A DNA stretch of 64,000 nucleotides from Posidonia oceanica (taxonomy: Eukaryota > Streptophyta > Magnoliopsida > Alismatales > Posidoniaceae): NCBI GenBank assembly GCA_037176725.1, contig JAZBRS010000020.1, forward strand, positions 54,650,001 through 54,714,000, written 5' to 3'. Under the pieces are notes generated by a model that saw only the letters and a list, made by a program, of their open reading frames with translations, was not told the origin of the DNA and searched no databases. Position numbers and translations under genes: made by a program. Of the stretch, positions 34,427 to 46,007 are shown piece by piece. How positions within the stretch are numbered: position 1 is the stretch's first letter; each line of letters begins with the position of its first letter.

Positions 34427-35730
34427 GATGGCTACAAGCAATTACACTTGGAAATAAATTACAGAAATTTAGCAACCTAATACAAGTTTCTAAGAAAAAA
34501 AGAAATAAAATTTAAAATTGCAAATGTTCTATTTATAGTCTCTGTTCAATCATTTACCCTACGATCATCCACAGATAAAAGTTAGAAAATTAACAAACAA
34601 CCAGACAATGCGTTAAACGCATGATCTTCTATGTCTAACGTTAAATGCAGAGATTTAAGCATTTAACACCCTATTTCAGGGAACTGCATAGAAACACTTT
34701 CAGACAGCGATTAATGTTTTGATTTTTTGAATTTTTACTTTGTCATTAGTGTTTTAAACCTGCATAGCTCTCAAGGTGCCTTAAAGCTTGGGTATGGCCA
34801 TTTTTTTTTTTCAGGGATGACTATGGATCCTCACAAAATGGGTAAAAGATTTTTTTTATTTTTATTTTTTTGGTATTGCCCCTATCTCAACTCCTGAGAA
34901 TCTTTGGGGAGCATAAACACACTTAGGTCCCTACCCCATAGAGGTAGAGTCCAGTGTACTCAGGATTGATCGAGTCTCTCACGTATCAAGCAAAGGCAAA
35001 CACAACAAACCACCGAAGGGGCCAGGGAGGAAATAATTCTTAACTTAGGGTTCTAACTTATTCTTACAAGAGTCAAGGGAGGGAGATGTAATTCTTGAAA
35101 GAAATAAGTGACAATACAAGTAACTTTCTTAGATCCCTTGCAGCATGGGTGCTTAGGATCAAAGGGGTTATTTGTATAGCCTAAGAGAAGTTACAAGCAA
35201 ATCAGTTCTCGAGTAGGGCCATACAAGACATAGAGAAAACTCAATTTTTTTTATTTTTATTTTTATTTTTGAAAAGCACCTGAGAATCAAAGTTCTGGTC
35301 CTTACGGCAAAGCCGATCACCTCACACCTCAATTAACAAGCCAGTTAGAAGCAAAGTAAACAAGAAGTTTACGAAACTGAAAGAGTTCCTATTCAGTGTT
35401 GTTAGACGCAGATACGGGCACGTTTAATGTTAAACACTAAGAACCACGTGTATAACACACTGACAGTGAGTTTCTCAAAAAAACAGTGATTTTTTATGAA
35501 CCACCTCCACTCCCGAGAATCACAGAGAAAAGGGAGATGGTTTCAGGTATTTTGAACGTAAAAAAAAACAAGACAAGGGTAGCAGTGCCTCAAAATGCTA
35601 TAAGGAATTTCGCCGTTACCTTGAAAACTTACGAAGAAAATAACAACTAAAATAAAAAGAAAAAAGCAAGAAAGAAGAAGAAGAAGAAAAGATCAGAATC
35701 TCATCTTTGCATGGGGGCACTTTTAGTCGT
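34061..35730 (-). other. 5' leader of element C
   Basis: Non-coding. It aligns in reverse orientation with D's leader (55737-57860), for example at the block containing CTCAGGAGTTGAGAT (34885-34905 and 56768-56782) and the ACTCAGGATTGATC block. It holds an (AT)n microsatellite, poly-T runs and several GGACGC-type hairpin sites. No protein is supported. Confidence 0.75.
34341..34423. repeat. (AT)n microsatellite
   Basis: 83 uninterrupted bases of alternating AT in C's leader. ORFs rich in Ile-Tyr here are artefacts. It can form a cruciform and is likely length-variable. Confidence 0.97.
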
Positions 35731-35746
35731 CCCACCGTGATTGCTA
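35731..35746 (-). promoter_or_regulatory. primer binding site of element C
   Basis: Minus strand TAGCAATCACGGTGGG, three bases after the LTR end TCCACA. D and G read TGGCGATCACGGTGGG at the same place, so two bases have decayed here. Confidence 0.75.
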
Positions 35747-35749
35747 GAC

Positions 35750-37405
35750 TGTGGATACGGGGTTTTGAGGGAGAAGAGAGGCTTCTGGTTTCGTTTCTCT
35801 TTTGCTTTCTCAAGGTCTCCTTTTGTTGTATCCAACTTCGCCACTCCACGTGTGAGGAAGTTGGTGTGATCGCCACTCCAGGTTTGCTTTCACTAGCCCT
35901 CGAGATGCCTTGGGAGATGTGATGTTTGCAGGTTCAGCTACCTTGGGACAACACCAGCGTTGCCCAAGGGTGCCCATGCTTTGGTGAGTTTCTTCTTCTT
36001 CTTCTTCTTCTTCTTCCTCCTTGCAACAAAATGATATGAAAAACACGAATTAGTTCGGTGTAGAAAGTAATCCTAGATATCTAGAAAATGACATAAACAA
36101 AAGCAGGGAAAAACACTCACTGGAGGGGTTTTATCCCCCCAGTTGTAACTACCTATGTATGCCCAGCTACAACAATATGATAAAGGAAATGCAATATGCA
36201 AATATGTAAAGCAAAATATAAGCTAAAGTAAAACCCCCTTTGGGTGTAATGGAATGCTCAGAACGAGAAGGATTGACATGACGTAGTCGACAGCAAAAAA
36301 TCTCAAACTTTTAGACTCTTATTCTCTCTTTCTTTCTCTCAAGTCTGTTTTTTCTCAATTCAAATTCCTCTCTCAAAAATCCGGTCTCCCTTTCCACCCC
36401 AATTTTCATGTCTCCCAAAATTTGTCCCCCCTAAAGGTTGAGGGTACCCCTGCTTTTATAGAAGCAGGGAAAGAGCAATAATGTGCCAAAGGGAACCAAC
36501 TCAGCAAAGTTTCCAAAACAGAAATGTTGGACGCGTATATCTCTGCTTTCAATGTTAGACGCAGAAAAACCAGTGTCTACCAGCCTCCCGAGCTACAGTT
36601 GTTGTGGATAAAGAAAATTCTCCCCTAAATGCTAATTAACTGTGATTAAGCCACTCTTAATTGGCATTAAAAGGCTTTGACCGGTCAAGGGATCCAGACA
36701 TGGTAAAAGAATCTAGATAAAATTTGGGCCAAATAAGGAAAGTTGTTCCAGCAAATTGCCGCCGTAAGACGCATGGAACCATGCATTCTACGTTGGACGG
36801 CTGGATCCCGACGTATAACGACCCTTCAAGGTACAGCTATGGATTTGAAGGAATAATTAGCAATTAATGGTAGATTAATGCTAATTAAATAAAAATTTGT
36901 TAATTACTTGGTCAACGGACCTCCAAAAGGAGCAACAAACAAGACCTTGGATTTGGCTAAATAAGGAAAGTTGTGGTCAAAACTAGGTTTCAACGTTAAA
37001 CGCTGGTAAACCAGCGTCCAATGTTAAACACAGGGACACCCGCATTTAACACACCCAAGCAATCCACCATCCAAATTTGGCCAAGAAATTAAGGGGGCTC
37101 AAATTGCTGTCATTAAAGTACAAATAAAGGATCTCTTAAAGGCGCGAAGACAATGTGGTGACCTGGGGACCAAATTGGATCTATGGATTGAGCTGATCGG
37201 ACAATAGTTCGCAGAGTTGTTATACGAGTAGTATCCTGCGTCTAACGTTGGACGCAGGAAAACACTCTTCTAACACCCACGATAAGCATTTGGCTCGAAT
37301 GAGAGAGCTTAGATCGAGAAAAGGGGCTCTAGAGGTGAACCGAGCATGATATGGTGTAAAGGGGTTTTACTACAATGAGGGGAGTGCCAAAATAGAGTAT
37401 CTACA
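35750..37405 (-). mobile_element. LTR of element C (about 1.66 kb)
   Basis: Begins on the minus strand TGTAGATACTCTATTTTGG at 37405 and ends TCCACA at 35750, three bases from the PBS. It is the 5' LTR of the minus-strand element. Its inner part aligns in reverse with D's LTR (54770-55716), for example around the terminal hairpin and GGTCCGTTGACC. Outside it the next five bases are ATGAC; the matching duplication is not visible. Confidence 0.85.
35941..35969 (-). promoter_or_regulatory. conserved hairpin near C LTR 3' end
   Basis: CCTTGGGACAAC pairs with GCGTTGCCCAAGG, with a short loop. The same hairpin is at 55502-55530 in D, and G has a different-sequence hairpin in the same place. Confidence 0.65.
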
Positions 37406-38077
37406 ATGACGTCGAGGAGCTCCATTGATCCAAAAGGGGCACAGAGACTATGCGTACGAAAGATGAGAGTTGTACCATAGAGGCGGAGTGGTGGGTGGCT
37501 GAGGTGAAGGAGAGCCTGGAGGTGAATATAGAGCAGACTATAGCTGAATTCCATGCCTCCAATGACCACTACGACGAGCTCACCCAATCAGTGAACATAG
37601 GCATCAACAAAGCCTATGAGGCCGTGACGAGACAACTCCCTTCCATAGACATCTCCTTTATCCTTGCTGAGTTGGTGTACTATGGAGCAGCCTGCCTTCA
37701 TCGAGCAGCAACCCATAGTTTAGCAGCCACAACCTTTGGTGGAGTAGTGGTAGTCTTCTAAGGCGGCTAGAGGTGAAGCCCACCCAGTTGAACAACGGCT
37801 GGTTGCAGGCCTAGGGCTATCTTCTAGTGCGGCTGAGGAGACCTACCTTGTGGAGTGGTCTCTAGTCATCGACCTAGGGTGGCCATCTGTCATGACCTTG
37901 GAGGGCACTGACCTCGTTAAGTGGCAGCTTGACGTCACCTTGGGGCGCTACCTGGTCACGACCATGGAAGGCGTCCAACCTGTAGAGGTTGGCATAGAGT
38001 GGTGGTCGTGGTCTGAGAACGTGGTGCAACAGCCTCACCAGTCCGAGGGGGATGAGCATCCCTCAGACCATATGTAG
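37406..38077 (+). pseudogene. fragment of an unrecognised plant transposon-type protein
   Basis: A plus-strand frame of about 103 codons (37450-37761) reading EAEWWVAEVKESLEVNIEQT, then YDELTQSVNIGINKAYEAV and LPSIDISFILAE. This loosely recalls the C-terminal helix region seen in some plant retroelement ORFs, where a region like YxxGFxxC..YPxVDFS occurs. I cannot name the family. It is followed by stops, with a second weak frame to 38077 ending DHM. It abuts C's LTR at 37405, so C may have inserted into it. It is on the opposite strand to the integrase remnant at 39-40 kb. Confidence 0.35.
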
Positions 38078-39004
38078 CTCCCCCTGTTCCTGTCAAAGAG
38101 GGAAAAGTGGTGTACCTTTCACTATTTTGGATGGAATTTCTTATTTTCTATTTTTTTTGTGGATGCTTTCCTTTTGTGGTTTTTTAGGAGTGCTTTGCTT
38201 GTCGATTGTATGCACTTAGGCTTTCCCATCACCACTTGAGCGTGTTGTTGACTGAGTGGTCTTCTGCCCAAATCATGTGGATGAGATTGTCCTACGAAAG
38301 AGTAGTTGGTAGGGTTATTTACTTACTATCTTGACCCATGCATGAAGAGTCGACGTGAGGCCTGCCTAACGAACAACAAAGGGGGTAGCCAGGAGGCTAC
38401 AAGGACCATCAGGACGCTGGCTCGATTGGGTGTCCAGACTACTAGGAGGCAAAGCTTGACCGAATGGGTGAGTCGATGTGAGGCTAACTCGTTGATTGAC
38501 TAGGATTGATGGAAGGCTACTGAGATCGTTAGGAGGCTAGCTTGACTAGACAACCAAACCGTCAGGAGGCAAAGCTCAACTGAATGGCTAAGACGATGTG
38601 AGGCAGGCTCGTTGAACAACTAGGATTGATGGGATCCTGTAGTGAGTTCTTCCTGCAAAACAACAATTGGTTGGAGGGCTCGCTCGCTTAGAGACCAAGC
38701 TCGATTGTCAAGGCTGTTAGGAGGCTAGATCCTACCAGACGATCCCCTCATTGTAAGGCAAGGGTGGACCAGACGATCATGTTTCAACCAACGACTTGCT
38801 CGATGTGAGGCTTGGCTCAACTAAACAGGGTGTCGTTGGGAAATTGGGCTCGATAGAGTAGGATGTTCGCTAGGCGTCCAGTCCTGATAAAATGATGGGC
38901 TATCGGACGACTTGGCCCGACCAAACAAAACCCCAGTAGAGAGGCAAGAGACAAGAGGATAGACTTTTATTATGTGCATGTGAGTACACGAGACATATCC
39001 CAAA
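38078..39004. other. non-coding DNA with 120-bp repeat
   Basis: No gene seen. The motif GGAGGCTAG/GAGGCAAAGCT recurs often. This may be the 3' UTR of element I, since it lies just past the integrase stop in the minus direction. Confidence 0.5.
38385..38630. repeat. 120-bp tandem repeat, 2 copies
   Basis: TAGGATTGAT at 38501 and 38621, preceded in both by AGGAGGCAAAGCT..ACTGAATGG and CGATGTGAGGC. Fragments of the unit extend on both sides to about 38350 and 38820. Confidence 0.75.
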
Positions 39005-40075
39005 TTATGCATAATTTCTCCTGAGGTTACAAGCATTCCAAGTACTTGGCATGACAACACCTGCAGTTCCATTCTCGGTAGATAACCATTGGAGCTTGTA
39101 TGTCACTGGTCTGACGACTTTGGAGATTAGGTATGGGCCCTCCCAGTTTGGTGATAGCTTGCCTCTACTCAAGTCATGCCGGGTGACGTCCGTCCAGCGT
39201 AGAACAAGGTCTCCTACTCCCATCAGTTGCAAATAGACCCCCTAGTTGTGGTACTTGATCATTTTCTATTGCTGGGCTGCTATACGAACTTGTGCTTGTA
39301 ATTGAGCTTCCTCTAGGAGATCCTTGCTGACCTGGTTGTATGCGTCGTTCACCTCCAATTGGTAGCTTTGAAGTCAGAAAGTGGGTACCTAGATCTCAGC
39401 TAGAATGACTGCCTCTACCCCAAATGCTAGAAAGAAAGGAGTCTCCCTAGTAGCTATTTTAGCAATTGTCTGGTAGCTCCACAATACTTCAGGCACCCTA
39501 TCGACTTAGTAGCCTACCACCCCCTCTAGCTTCTTCTTCAGGGTATGGATAATCGCCCGATTGGTAACTTCGATGAGTCCATTCATCTGGGGGTTGGGCC
39601 ACGGAGGTGAACTTTAACTTGATCTAGTACCCTTCACAAAAGGTTCGGAAGTTCTTGCTAGCGAACTGAGTATCGTTGTAAGCTACTATGGCTAGTGGTA
39701 GTTCGAAGCGGCATATGATGTTCTTGAATACAAATTTTCACATCTGGTGGTCCGAGATTTTGGCCACAGGCATGGCCTCCACTCACTTAGTAAAGTGGTC
39801 CACCACCATGATGAGGAACCTTAGTTGCCTAAGTGCCCTGGGGAACAGACAAATGATGTCAATTCCCCAAAGAGCGAAGGGGACCGGTGATCCAATCAGT
39901 ACCATGTCAACTGATAAGATGCACAGCACCATAGCAAACCTTTGGCAATGGTTGCAAACCTTCACCATTTTAGCTACCTCTACCTGGAGAGTGGGTCAAT
40001 AGTACCCTTGGCACAACACCTTGTATGCAAGTGACCTAGCACTAGAATGGTTCCCGCAGAGCCCCTCGTGTAAAT
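39005..40075 (-). pseudogene. integrase remnant of Gypsy element I
   Basis: Minus-strand integrase with many stops and shifts. Readable: CNHCQRFAMVLCILSVDMVL, FALWGIDIICLFPRALRQLR, MVVDHFTKW, then NDTQFASKNFRTFCEGY, PPDEWTHRSYQS (core with D, D and a lost E region), and near the end GDLVLRWTDVTRH, GKLSPNWEGPYLISKV and PSTWNACNLRRNYA with the stop at 39005. The order fits a Ty3/Gypsy integrase. Decay is heavier than in A, so it is probably older. Neither its LTRs nor the rest of pol are visible. Confidence 0.8.
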
Positions 40076-42026
40076 CTTCCAAAAGAGACAATAATCAACT
40101 AAGGCCAGTAAGAGCTTCTAAGTTCTCAAAGGGTAAAGCATGATAAACGGGAAGGTTCTCTTACCATAGATAATACAAGGTAATAATGCTAGATCAATAA
40201 GAAGAAGGGTTATGATCACACTCATTAAAAACAATAATAACAATATTAATAATAAAATAAAATACAAAATAAAGTAAACTAAAATAAATAGAAAATAAAA
40301 AACCAAAAAAATAGAAAATTCAAAAATCCAAAAAAATCCAAACCCCCAAAAAAATCCAAAAAATAAAAAATAAAAATAAAGAAGAAACCTAGATAGTAAA
40401 ATTTAGCAACCAAAGCATGGAGTTATCCATCCTACATACAAGTGAAAACTTAGTAAGTAGGGAAACTGGAATTAGTTTGGTCGATTATGCAACAATCGAC
40501 TCACCTAGATTTAGAGTAAACGTCCTACTCAATCGTGTCTCATGCCTTGGGTGTATTCTCTCAACAAAGACACTGCCATCACAGTGATCTCCATGGCATC
40601 TACAGATGTCTCACAATCGATGTCCACTAGGCTTGATTTTTCATCTCTTCAACTAAGGCCAAGACTAGTTCCCTAAACTTTATTCCCATGCAAGACTAAT
40701 TCCCTAAACTTAATGAGTTATCATATTATTTGAGCTAAAATATTGGCAATTTGTGAGTAGGGTGATTAATTAGGCAAAGTCTTGATTATGATGGAATGTC
40801 CCCTTGCCCTCATGGACTTCAATAGGGTCATCACACCTTGGTGTGTTCTTGAGTCAAGATTAACAACCTACTTAATCATGCCTTGAAAAGCTGAGAGAGG
40901 TTTTGTTTGACTGTTGATCAGTTTAGTGAGTGTGCAGATGCAGGCGAAGTTGGTTTACAATCTGAACCAAAAGTCCCACCAAGTTGCTTCACCTACGCAA
41001 CACATATTAGTAAAATCCAACAAAACTTAGGCCCCATCATAACAGACGAACATCTTGGCCCTAAATCAAAGCAAGATTGAAGAATGAGCCCACACCTTCA
41101 AAGTTCATATGGTGTATGCAAATACATCCTCTTTGACTTAAAGGTAAACATTGGTTTGGCAAAGGAAGGGTTCACTCCCTCACTTGGTTCTTTATTCGTA
41201 GAACTCCTTTACTTGCCAAATCAAGTTGTGGAATGATAGTCCTTCCTTGAGAGTATTGGTCACACTCAAGGATGGAAAACACTTGACCACAATGAATTGC
41301 AATCATTCATTTAGCATATGTCTATATGATCTGGGACCAACCGTACCCTACTAGCCTAACCTATCATATGGACCAATTACTGCATTGAGTGTTGACCTTG
41401 CATTAGCATTATTTGCTTGAATCATGCATCCATGCATTACTTCTCATATCATTGGAAGCGAGAGCGTGGATGGAACAATGTTCTTTAAGAATGTTATAAA
41501 TCCTTAGAATATGAGATTCTTCTAACACCAATTCAAATCCTAATTATCTTGTCGTAATTCCAATCCGAGTAAGCTCTCAATTAGGATGCCATAATTTTTA
41601 TCTTTTGATCAGCTATAGGGTAATTTCCCCATGATCACCGCCATTTCATCTTAGTTTCTGCCCCATTGAAGTTATCTCCACATGGTTGATATGGTCTCAA
41701 TGCCAATTGTGATGCTTTGAAACCGGCTTGACCCCTACATGTTTGAGTTTTCAATATGAAGGCACTTTAATCAAACCATTCAACTATGTGACAACATCCT
41801 GAAACCAAATCTATTCACTTTCCCACCACTTGGCTATGTGATAAATTCTCGAAACCGAGTAGGTCCTACCTTTTGACTGTGTGACAATCTCCCGAAACTA
41901 AAAAGGTGTTTTCCACTTCTTTCATCCCTAGTGGTTGACTGTTTGAGAGTGAGCTTCCCAATTCAGGAAATGCTTAATAGGACATCATTCTTACCTTGGA
42001 GCCAATCTTGTTCCGAAATCAACTCT
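40076..42026 (+). other. probable 3' UTR of element H
   Basis: Long non-coding stretch ending at a plus-strand PPT. It starts with an A-rich tract (40200-40390, with AAAAATCC runs) like the tract at the window end in element D (63890-64000). Farther on, GTGACAA..CGAAAC-type phrases recur (41790-41920). The boundary with element I near 40.08 kb is a guess. Confidence 0.5.
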
Positions 42027-42039
42027 AAGGAAGGGCATC
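42027..42039 (+). promoter_or_regulatory. polypurine tract of element H
   Basis: AAGGAAGGGCATC directly before the LTR start TGTAGATATCTC. A small stem sits just upstream: CCTTGGAG (41994-42001) with CTCTAAGG (42023-42030), with one G-U pair. Confidence 0.8.
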
Positions 42040-42440
42040 TGTAGATATCTCATTTTCATATTTTTAAGTGTTATTTAAGGATAGGGCATTTCGAGGTACC
42101 AAAAATCACATAACTAAGAATATTTAACATACACTCTAGATTTTTCATAATCTCTTTAAAAACATTACTTAACGCGAGTTCGTTAGTTGTGGTAAAGCTA
42201 ACACTCTCATTTAGCTCATATCGATGGCAGGTTTGAGTATTTTAACTTTAAAAAATATTTTGTTACATCTCTCTACAATAACGTGTAAATATTGTAGAAC
42301 ATTGGAGAAAAATTGCAAAAAAACAATTGTAGTCAATAAGAGTGGCACCAACACTTGTTGCCTATTAGCCAGGCATCAACATCTGTTACCACTCAAATAA
42401 GCACCAACCTTCAGTTAGTAGACTGTCAACTCTTGACATG
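42040..42440 (+). mobile_element. LTR start of element H (truncated)
   Basis: Starts TGTAGATATCTCATTTTCAT after the PPT. It aligns loosely with the start of G's LTR read on the minus strand (shared ATCACATAACTAAG and a TAAAAACA..ACTT stretch). It stops being recognisable near 42440, where the LINE begins, so about 1 kb of LTR is missing. Confidence 0.7.
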
Positions 42441-42459
42441 GTAGGATGCAGATCAAGGA

Positions 42460-43821
42460 TATTTTTAAAGTAGTGAACTTTTGAAGTTGCTCCAGCGATT
42501 CTAGGGTTCCGGAGGTGTGGGTGATTCCGGTAGCTGCCTGCATGGCTAGAGGTTTCATCTTTGGCAGTGGCTCTCCGTTGCTTTGTCTCTAGGAGGGTGG
42601 CTACCCAGATCAACTGGGGGGTTCGTGGTGTGGAGGCAGTGACGGTTGTTGATCGTAGGAACCTCATTGTTCGATTTCATGTTGAAGTGGATTTCTTGAA
42701 AGTTTACACTAGGGAGAAGTGGCTAATGAGAGGTCAGGCCTTGAAGGTGTTCCGGTGGTCTCCGTGGTTTAGACCAGGTATGGAGAGCAACGTTGCACCG
42801 GTGTGGTTACTCTTCCATCATTGCCACAATGTTACTATAAGCCTGGCTCATTCGCTCGATGGCTAAGATTTATAATAATCTGCTGTCAATTGCTACACCT
42901 ACGTCTTCCAAGACTACGGCGGTTTGTGCTCGCTTCTGTGTGGAGATGGATTTGTCCAAATGCTATCCATCAGAGATCTACGTCGGGACGGAGGTTACAA
43001 GTGATTTTCAGCCCGTCATCCTTGAGAATAAGCCATTATTTTGCCTAGGATGTAGAAAGAGAGGACATGTCTTTCACACTTGTGGTCGTAATTTGAAGAA
43101 CAAAGGTGCTAGCAAAGATGCATGGGATATGGGTTTGGGCAAAATTGCAATGAGCAGGAAGGGGGATCACACAGTGAAAAAGACGGCCAAGAAAGTGTGA
43201 AAATCTACAGGGAGGGTGCTCGATCTTAAGGATGTGCTTACCATTCAGGATCATGGGGAAATTCCTATTACTAAGGTGTTTCAGAAGCTTAAACAAGATC
43301 TCGTTGTGGTTGATAAACCTGACTTCTTCTGGGACGGGGACCCGAAGGTTCGTGCCATGCTGGCTTTGGTGTTTCGAGAGGACATTGAAGATAATGGCCA
43401 AGGAAATGACAAGGATGCAGGTATGTCTCGTGAGGACGCTAGTAATGCTAGAAGATTGACTGACATTGGGCATGAGTTTGTTGATACTGACGAGAGGAAT
43501 GTAGATCCGTCTAATGGAGTGGGTTCCGGCGAGTCTATTTCACTTATTGATGTTCCAGAAGATAATGGGGTACATGTTGAGGGGAATGCGGATCCTCTTG
43601 GGGATGATGGTATTGTTACTTCATCCAAACGTAAGCCAGGTAGGCCTAGGAAGAGGGTTCTTCTAATGCAACGTGGTTATGCCAGCAAATCAGGAGTTAC
43701 AGTGACCAATGGTGAAGCTGAGCGTCGAAGGGGTCCTGTCACTCGTAGTCATTCTCATTCTGGTGGTCTTCACAATGCATTTGAGCTCCTTTCCAATGTA
43801 GAGCATAATATGGAATGCTAG
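42460..43821 (+). pseudogene. LINE ORF1 (DUF4283-type RNA-binding and zinc-knuckle protein)
   Basis: Plant L1-type ORF1, which coats the LINE RNA. Pieces in order, crossing frameshifts: RNLIVRFHVEVDFLKVYTRE, WLMRGQALKVFRWSPWFRPG and APVWLLF (DUF4283-like, 42561-42850); VCARFCVEMDLSKCYPSEIY; a zinc knuckle CLGCRKRGHVFHTC near 43040; then an acidic spacer and SKRKPGRPRKRVLL, an AT-hook-like motif, near 43630. A stop at 43198 splits it. The extreme N-terminus is missing or unrecognisable. No promoter was identified. Confidence 0.8.
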
Positions 43822-45612
43822 AAGTGTTGGTAATAGACCACCATGAAGCAATTGAATTTCTTGGTTAGAACCCATCATCCGGCTATGGTGGCTATTCTTG
43901 AGCCTTTTATTACAGTAGATAGAGGTGAGTTTGTGAAGCTTTGTCTTGGTTTCGATCATTATGTGGCTAATGAAGAGGAGGAGGCCAAGATATGGGTGTT
44001 CAGTTGTGCTTCCGTTCAGATGGAGGTAGTTCATACAGGCCTCAATCACTGACTGTTTCTATGCTTGATGAGGATGTTGGCAGCCAAGTCTTGTTCATTT
44101 ACGTCTATGCTAGCTACGATGGTGTTGAGAAGTGGTGTCTCTGGGAGAATCTAAAGTCTTTAGCTCAGATGGACGGTTGTGTTCCTTGGTGTATGTTAGG
44201 GGATTTCAACACTGTGTTATCCACATCGGAAAAGAAGGGAGGAAGGTTTCCTCGTCAGTTGTACATGGAGGAGTTTCAGGACTGTTTAACGGCGTGTATG
44301 ATCTTTGATGTTGGGTTCATAGGATCTCCTTTAACATGGGGCAATAACTAGCAGGGAGAAGCTAGAATATTAGCATGTCTAGACAGATGCCTGTTGAATA
44401 ACCACTGTAAAGATCTTAACGTTTCTGTATCACATTTGGGCCGTCTCAACTCTGACCATGCTCCGTTGTTGGTTCATTTCTCTAAGCCAGCGGATTCAAG
44501 TCCCTGGCAGTTCAAGTTCCTAGACGTGTGGTTAGATGATGTTACTTGCATGCAAACCATTTAGCGGTCTTGGGAAAAGCCTGTGGAGGATGAAGGGGTT
44601 ATGTCATACCGCTGGTTTCTCAAAACTAAACGACTAAAAGAGGATTTGATGTTTTGGAATAAAACGTAATTTGGGGACATCTTTGATAAGGTCAGGAAAG
44701 CAGAGGAGAGGTTGGCTTCACTTCAGGGCGTCGTTGATAGACATCATAATGAAACCCATTTTCAGCAAGTAGTAGATGCACAACAGGAGCTTGAGAAATG
44801 TCTTCAGCGGGATGAGAGTTTCTGACTTGAGAAAACTCATTGCTAGTGGTTGAAGGTTGGTGAAAAGAACACGTCATTCTTCCATAATTTTGTGAGATAT
44901 AGGAGGCAACAGAACTCTATTCAGGCTATTAAAGATGGCAGTGGTAATTGGTTGCACAATGTCAAAGATATTTAGGATAAAGGTATAGAGTTTTTCAAGG
45001 ATCTTTTCTCTTCAGAAGGTTGCTTGGTGGAGGACTCCTTGTTGGATTGTATTCCCAACATGATGTCTAATGACGATTGCACCTTTTTAACTAGAATTCC
45101 AGATTTGGAGGAGATTCATCAGGCGTTGCAGTCCATGCCATTGCCGGCAGCAACAGGTCCAATGGCTTCTCTCTACCTCTATGATTTGCTTGATTCCCAA
45201 AATTGAGCATCCTGTGTCTTTTGCTCAATTTCGTCCTATTAGTGTGGACAATGTGGCTTCTAAAGTTTGTTCTAAGATCCTCAATGATGGACTTGTGCTT
45301 TATTTACCAAAGTTGATTAGTGTGGAACAAACCGGATTTGTTAAAGGTTGGGATATTTTTTACATATTTAGTTGGCTAAAGAACTTATTGTTGATTTAGA
45401 CAAAAAATGTAGAAGTGGGAATGTGGTCTTCAAGTTGGATATGTTGAAGGTATATGATAAGATGGAGTGGTCCTTCCTCTTTGCAGTTCTGCATAGATTT
45501 GGTTTCTCAGACAAATTTGTGGATTTAGTTTGGAGAATGCTTAATAATAATTGGTTCACTGTTATTGTTAATGGCAATCAATCAAGCTACTTTAAGTCCT
45601 TTAGGGGACTTA
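43822..45612 (+). pseudogene. LINE ORF2 (endonuclease-reverse transcriptase), 3' truncated
   Basis: Plus strand, several stops and frameshifts. The endonuclease shows MKQLNFLVRTHHPAMVAILE, VPWCMLGDFNTVLSTSEKKG, FIGSPLTWGN, LDRCLLNN and SDHAPLLVHF, the usual catalytic D/N and SDH residues. The RT part follows: LEEIHQALQSMPLPAATGP, a gap of about 50 codons relative to normal ORF2, then LIPKIEHPVSFAQFRPISVD, VEQTGFVKGWDI, VVFKLDMLKVYDKMEWSFL, FVDLVWRMLNNNWFTVIVNG and SFRGL. It ends there, before the region that should carry the YADD motif, and no poly(A) follows. ORF2 normally nicks target DNA and copies the LINE RNA onto it. Confidence 0.85.
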
Positions 45613-46007
45613 GTAGGGTTTGGTATGGCATGTGTATAGACTGGTGTATGGAGTAAGTGGTTGTGGTATTCTTGGATGGTTGAGATTTGTGGGTTTGTGT
45701 ATGTGAAGTGTTGTTGAGCCAGGGACTGCCGGACCTCGTGTGTTTCCTCAGTTGGATGAGAGGTAGTCACAACAGGAGGCACTACATGCGAAGCCAAATC
45801 CGGACGTGTAAGCTCAGGCTGAGTGTCCCATGTTTGATAAGGATTTGTCTCTCTTCCTTCTTCGGTATTGTAATCGAAGGGGATGGAGACATGCGGGAAC
45901 TGTCGCTGTCTTGTCGCTTGTGAGAACCGAGGGGTTCCCGATCCTCCCGCTTGTGGAGTTGAGTCCCTGTAGGACAACCCATCTGGGCCTAGGGTCTGTT
46001 GCGCCAT
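45613..46007 (-). pseudogene. gag N-terminal fragment of element G
   Basis: Minus-strand frame starting MAQQTLGPDGLSYRDSTPQA at 46007, with GRETNPYQTWDTQPELTRPD and STIQEYHNHLLHTPVYTHA. The MAQ start and Pro/Gln-rich nature match the gag starts of the other elements, though the sequence is its own. It runs into LINE sequence near 45615-45640, so the rest of G is missing. Plus-strand frames in the same place are shadows. Confidence 0.65.

Larger units (their letters stand above)
34180..37260 (-). repeat. GGACGC-type hairpin modules of element C
   Basis: At least seven sites in leader and LTR, near 34185, 34605, 35405, 36525, 36770, 37000 and 37235. Best stems: CCTGCGTC (37235-37242) with GACGCAGG (37251-37258), and ACGCTGG (37000-37006) with CCAGCGT (37011-37017). 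The same modules occur in D and F. Confidence 0.7.

Noticed and set aside
34187..34480. ORFs rich in Ile-Tyr repeats
   Set aside because: Direct translation of an (AT)n microsatellite.
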